A DNA stretch of 64,000 nucleotides from an uncultured bacterium. GTDB taxonomy: Bacteria; Hydrogenedentota; Hydrogenedentia; Hydrogenedentales; CAILVY01. The DNA lies in assembly GCA_937951485.1 (NCBI GenBank), contig CALEDJ010000005.1, positions 62,001 through 126,000 on the forward strand. Direction: 5' to 3'. The notes beneath the pieces are model-generated. The model was not told where the DNA came from and ran no database searches. It was given only the letters and a program-made list of their open reading frames with translations. The position numbers and the translations under genes are program-made. Position 1 is the first letter of the stretch. The number at the start of each line of letters is the position of its first letter. This document shows, piece after piece, positions 60,544 to 64,000 of this stretch.

Positions 60544-61872
60544 ATGCGCTATTATGCCCGGATGATCGCTTCACCGGATATCCGCCGACATGAAGGAAAA
60601 TGGCATGCAGCCTGTCTCGCGCTTGTCATATGTATGCTTGTCACAGTCGCCGCCCCTGCCGCCGAGACCATCGCCGATGGGTTGATTGCGTCCGCCGAGT
60701 CGGGCTGGCCGCAATGGCGCGGTCCGCGTCGCGACGGGATATCGGACGAGAAGGGGCTTCTGGGGGCGTGGCCGAAAGGGGGGCCTTCCCTGCGCTGGAA
60801 GTTTGACGGTCTTGGCATTGGATGGTCATCGCCCATCGTCGTGGGCGATCGGGTGTATATCACCGGGGATGTGAATGAGGACCTTGTGCTTTGGGCGCTC
60901 GACCATGAAGGCAGGGTGCAATGGCGAGCGCGGCATGGCGCGGCGTGGACGGGGTCTTATCCGGGGTCGCGGGCCTCTTGCGCGTATTCGGGGGGACGCC
61001 TCTATCTTCTCAATGCGCATGGCCGACTGGCCTGCTTTGACGCGGCGGACGGGACCGAAATATGGGCTACGGACGTGCTCAAGCGCTTCAACGCCGAAAA
61101 CATCACGTGGGCGATGAGTGAATGCCTGCTGGTGGACGGGCCGCGCGTCATTGTCACGCCCGGAGGCAAAAACGCGCTGGTGGCGGCGCTGGACAAGCAA
61201 ACCGGGGAGACGGTCTGGACCACTCCGCCGATAGAAGACGAACTGGCTTCGTATTCCTCGCCCCTGCTCTTCGCGCATGCGGGCCGCCGCATCATCGCCA
61301 ATTGTTCATCCCGCCATGGCTTCGGCGTTGACGCCGACACCGGCGAACTGCTGTGGACGGTGCCGCTGAGCAACCGCTATCTGGTCAACGTCGCCATGCC
61401 GATTTACGGGTCGGGAAGCGTGTTCTATGTGACGTCCTATGCGGAGGATGGTCGGCGTTACCGGCTGATGGCAGACGGGCGCGGAATAACCGTCCAGCAT
61501 CTCTGGACCGCGCCCATTGACACGGTGACGGGATCGGGCGTCCTCGTTGACGGCGTCCTCTATATTTCCGGCTATCAAAAAGCCAAGTGGTGGCTCGCAT
61601 TCGATTGGGAGACGGGAACAATGAAATACGAGCACAAGGGTCTGAGGACAGGCGCGGCCATTTATGCCGATGGCCGGCTCTATGTGCTCGATGAACGCGG
61701 CGCGGCGGCCCTGTTGAAACCCGCTCCGGATGGATTTGAAACCACCGGACAATTCCAGTTGACCAGCGAGCGGGTGCGCGATGCCTGGGCGCATCCGGTA
61801 CTGCTCGATGGCCGCCTCTATCTTCGTTATCACGATACGCTGTGGTGTTACGATGTGAAAAGGCCGGAATGA
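60544..61872 (+). CDS. Secreted PQQ-type beta-propeller protein
   Basis: 442 residues. Signal segment ACLALVICMLVTVAAPAAE with a long N-region. Blades repeat the WPQWRGPRRDGISDEKGLLG opening and A.D..TGE..W motifs (FDAADGTEIWATDVL, LDKQTGETVWTTPP, VDADTGELLWTVPL). There are no typical PQQ-binding catalytic residues or heme site, so it is probably a structural or binding propeller rather than a quinoprotein dehydrogenase. The WRGP start is characteristic of Planctomycetes/Verrucomicrobia-like proteins. Confidence 0.8.
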   Translation: MRYYARMIASPDIRRHEGKWHAACLALVICMLVTVAAPAAETIADGLIASAESGWPQWRGPRRDGISDEKGLLGAWPKGGPSLRWKFDGLGIGWSSPIVVGDRVYITGDVNEDLVLWALDHEGRVQWRARHGAAWTGSYPGSRASCAYSGGRLYLLNAHGRLACFDAADGTEIWATDVLKRFNAENITWAMSECLLVDGPRVIVTPGGKNALVAALDKQTGETVWTTPPIEDELASYSSPLLFAHAGRRIIANCSSRHGFGVDADTGELLWTVPLSNRYLVNVAMPIYGSGSVFYVTSYAEDGRRYRLMADGRGITVQHLWTAPIDTVTGSGVLVDGVLYISGYQKAKWWLAFDWETGTMKYEHKGLRTGAAIYADGRLYVLDERGAAALLKPAPDGFETTGQFQLTSERVRDAWAHPVLLDGRLYLRYHDTLWCYDVKRPE

Positions 61873-61899
61873 TGCCGCGAAGAGTATCGTCTCCGCCGA

Positions 61900-62466
61900 T
61901 CAACTCAACAAAATGAACAGCGCCAGCGCAATCAAACCCGAGCCAGCCGCCGCAATGGCCTTTTTCCTTAATGAGGGCCGCAGCAGAGACATCACCGCGC
62001 CCGTCACAAGCACCACCATGAAACTGATGGCGAAGCCAACAGCGTACCATTTGAAAAACGCGCCGCCCTTGGCCTTGTGCAACTGCACCATGCGCCGGAA
62101 AAATGTCGTGTTTTTCACCTCCGCCCGCACCTTGCCGGGGTCCTCCGCCGGCGAGAGAAGCACATCCCGGTTGCTGCCGGTCCATTCATAAACGAATGAG
62201 GCGCCGGTGCGGCGGATGCGCTCACCGCCGCTGGGCGGCGAGAAACCTTCTGATTCAAGCAACGCCATGGCCATCGCACGGCATGTGTCCAAGTCAGCCT
62301 GCAGCGGGGCGTCCACGGGCAACACGTACTCCTTCGTCTGGTAACTGCCCACGATGCCCATGGTGTAGCAGGCGCCGGTGATGAAAAACAGGACCGCGGC
62401 GGGCAGGAAAAAACAGGAGAGAATCAAATGCACATTGATTAAAAAATTCAAACTCTTTCCAGACAT
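61900..62466 (-). CDS. PepSY-associated membrane protein
   Basis: 188 residues from the ATG at 62466 (GAGAGG upstream). Two to three membrane segments: VHLILSCFFLPAAVLFFITG near the start, then FAISFMVVLVTGAVMSLL and a final helix. A small soluble domain between them (CRAMAMALLESEGFSPPSGG to MVQLHKAKGGAFFKWYAVGF) fits PepSY_TM-type proteins, some of which serve iron or peptidase-linked functions. No partner is encoded nearby. Convergent with the propeller gene, 27 bp away. Confidence 0.65.
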   Translation of the reverse strand: MSGKSLNFLINVHLILSCFFLPAAVLFFITGACYTMGIVGSYQTKEYVLPVDAPLQADLDTCRAMAMALLESEGFSPPSGGERIRRTGASFVYEWTGSNRDVLLSPAEDPGKVRAEVKNTTFFRRMVQLHKAKGGAFFKWYAVGFAISFMVVLVTGAVMSLLRPSLRKKAIAAAGSGLIALALFILLS

Positions 62467-62609
62467 GGCACCTCTCATCTTTACGAACGGCCCTGCCGAA
62501 GAAATTTTTATTTGTCTTATATTATGCCCTATTTAAGACAAGATGAAGCAAAAAGTTCCGTTTAGGACAAGACTTGAGGATACCGGGTTCTTTTCGGGCG
62601 CAGGACAGC

Positions 62610-64000
62610 CTATTCATCCGGTTTTCGTTTTGCGTCTTTTCGGGATACTTCCAGGTAACGTTCTCGGCAATATTCCACCAGATCGGTTGCGCCGCAATGC
62701 CGCGCGGCGCGCTTCCACAGCCGTGCCGCCTCACCAGACTTGCCCATGTCAATCAACAAGTCTGACAATGCATTGTATGTCTTCATGTCATCGGGATACA
62801 GAGTGAGGGTTTCATACAGCGTCTTGAGCGCCTTGTCGGTATTACCTGTTCCGGATTGCGCCTGGCCCAGGAGCCGTAACGCCGCACGGTGATGGGGATA
62901 ATCGCGGACAAACATTTCAGCGGCTTCCAGCGCTTCGGCATGGCGCCTTCGCTCCACCAGTCCCGACACCCAGGTCATGTAAAGAAGAGGGTCTGGTTCG
63001 GGATATTGCGCCGCGCTTTGGATGAACAGGAACTCGTCTTCGTGGGTTTCAATATCGAACTTGGAATCAAAGTCGCGAACGACTTGCTCCAGGGCGCGGG
63101 TCACCTCCTCCGAGCAACTTTCGTGTTTCAGAATGACGTAATGGATGTGATGGACCATTTTGACCGGCGGAATGCCCGACATCAACATGCAGTCCTCAAA
63201 ATCCAACGAAGATGGTCCCGCATCTGCACGGCGCACCCAGTCCGGCAGAATCTCCACGACGCGGTCAAATATGGTTTGCGCCGCCAGGTATGCCCCTTTC
63301 AAATTGAAGTGACAAGGGTCGTAGAAGAACTCCACGCCGGGGCACCCGTGCGGACTTGCCTCCCGTATCGCCCCTTTTACATCCGCCAACACCACCCCCA
63401 TGTCCGCACATTGTTCCGCCGTCTCGCAGATGATGTCGTTGATGGCCTGTTTGGCGCGGTTGTAAATGAAACCATCCAACTCATGGGCCTGAATGAAATG
63501 CTGGCAAGCCGCGTCGAAGTCTTCAAGCGCCCACAGGCATGTTCCGAGGTGAAAATGCAATTCAGCATGGGTGTCGTCCATCTCAAGCGCCCGCAGATAC
63601 TCCGCGAGCGCCGACGGGCAGTCGCCCTGCTGCTGCAGCAGGCGTCCCCGCTGGAAGTGCTCTTCCCATCGCCGCTTGTGTTCCTCGGTCATCGGGCGCA
63701 AATGCTCGGAGGTTTTCGGGCACCAGTGCCGCCAGTTCGCGGGCACTGTACACAAGACGGTGCGCGCTCCCGCGCGGTGCGCAAGCCCGATCATGTCATG
63801 CAGATTCTGCCGGTAGTAGGCGTAGATTTTCTGCGCGGCGGGATTGTCCGCCCGCAGTGGCCGCCCAAAGGCGCGGTCCGGACTGAACGCCTGCTCATTG
63901 GAGAAGAGTTGCACGAGACGAAGATTCCGCGCAAACAAGTACATGCGAATCCACCAGAGCGGCAGAAGGTCTGTCGTCTCTCCTGGAGGCGGCTGAACAG
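62610..64000 (-). CDS. SGNH hydrolase-like TPR protein (partial, N-terminus outside window)
   Basis: The frame is open to the right edge, past the ATG at 63944 (PGETTDLLPLWWIRMYLFAR precedes it). It aligns along its length with the protein at 5270-7627. The SGNH nucleophile block lies outside the window. TPR-like helices (HFQRGRLLQQQGDCPSALAE) come before the C-terminal DxxH block VEFFYDPCHFNLKGAYLAAQ. A second TPR set follows (RHAEALEAAEMFVRDYPHHR, KALKTLYETLTLYPDDMKTY). Likely an envelope polysaccharide esterase or acyltransferase. Its neighbours continue outside. Confidence 0.8.
   Translation of the reverse strand, partial: VQPPPGETTDLLPLWWIRMYLFARNLRLVQLFSNEQAFSPDRAFGRPLRADNPAAQKIYAYYRQNLHDMIGLAHRAGARTVLCTVPANWRHWCPKTSEHLRPMTEEHKRRWEEHFQRGRLLQQQGDCPSALAEYLRALEMDDTHAELHFHLGTCLWALEDFDAACQHFIQAHELDGFIYNRAKQAINDIICETAEQCADMGVVLADVKGAIREASPHGCPGVEFFYDPCHFNLKGAYLAAQTIFDRVVEILPDWVRRADAGPSSLDFEDCMLMSGIPPVKMVHHIHYVILKHESCSEEVTRALEQVVRDFDSKFDIETHEDEFLFIQSAAQYPEPDPLLYMTWVSGLVERRRHAEALEAAEMFVRDYPHHRAALRLLGQAQSGTGNTDKALKTLYETLTLYPDDMKTYNALSDLLIDMGKSGEAARLWKRAARHCGATDLVEYCRERYLEVSRKDAKRKPDE

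Noticed and set aside
60544-61872. PQQ-dependent alcohol dehydrogenase
   Set aside because: Only propeller blade motifs are present. The catalytic Asp, disulfide ring and cofactor residues of quinoprotein dehydrogenases were not recognised.

Overview
This is a GC-rich, gene-dense stretch from a Gram-negative, flagellated bacterium. lpxA and lpxB show a lipid A outer membrane, and three flagellins with flaG show flagella. The mix of SGNH-TPR proteins, GT-C transferases with TPR tails, a Tat-exported Gfo/Idh/MocA protein, an FAD oxidoreductase with a golvesin-like tail and a pyrroloquinoline-quinone-type propeller resembles Planctomycetes/Verrucomicrobia/Lentisphaerae-like lineages or candidate phyla such as Hydrogenedentota. 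That placement is inference: there is no rRNA gene here. No tRNA, rRNA, CRISPR array, transposase or phage gene was found.

Layout. 1-17 kb is a surface-sugar region: a radical SAM/B12 protein, three GT-C type membrane glycosyltransferases, a polyprenyl-phosphate sugar synthase fused to GtrA, three SGNH hydrolase/acyltransferase-like proteins (one TPR-containing, one PAS-containing) and a secreted FAD oxidoreductase. A fourth SGNH-TPR gene leaves the right edge of the window. 17-22 kb holds an HDOD signalling protein, rsmD, nrdR and a VAO-type flavoprotein. 22-27.2 kb is a minus-strand operon of a bi-domain oxidoreductase, a GT4 glycosyltransferase and asnB. 27.4-31.3 kb is a flagellin operon (three short tandem flagellins, then flaG) with a consensus sigma-28 promoter and CsrA-type ANGGA sites ahead of each flagellin. 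31.5-38.8 kb carries lpxA, a GnnA-like oxidoreductase, lpxB, polA and rho. 38.9-44.1 kb carries an ATPase-only Hsp70 relative, a NahK-like kinase, an orphan membrane protein and msrB.

The most notable system is at 44.3-52.2 kb, a minus-strand operon encoding NuoE, a NuoF::GltD fusion, a NuoG::NfnA fusion and a free GltD/NfnB-like subunit. It joins all parts of an Nfn transhydrogenase to a bifurcating-type NuoEFG module, with no hydrogenase or formate dehydrogenase subunit alongside. A sigma-70 promoter followed at once by an intrinsic terminator sits ahead of it, suggesting attenuation or a small RNA. I infer a soluble NADH/NADPH/ferredoxin bifurcating complex, related to the HydABC/Stn group but with a different fusion pattern.

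52.3-54.8 kb is leuCD plus a cysteine-less FmdB-like protein. 55.5-62.5 kb is a sugar-catabolic group: two TIM-barrel isomerases, a Tat-exported Gfo/Idh/MocA protein, a GH4 glycosidase, a secreted propeller and a PepSY-type membrane protein. Non-coding gaps carry a 300-bp element with perfect 22-bp inverted ends and a related pair of about 165-205 bp repeats at 8.1 and 55.2 kb.
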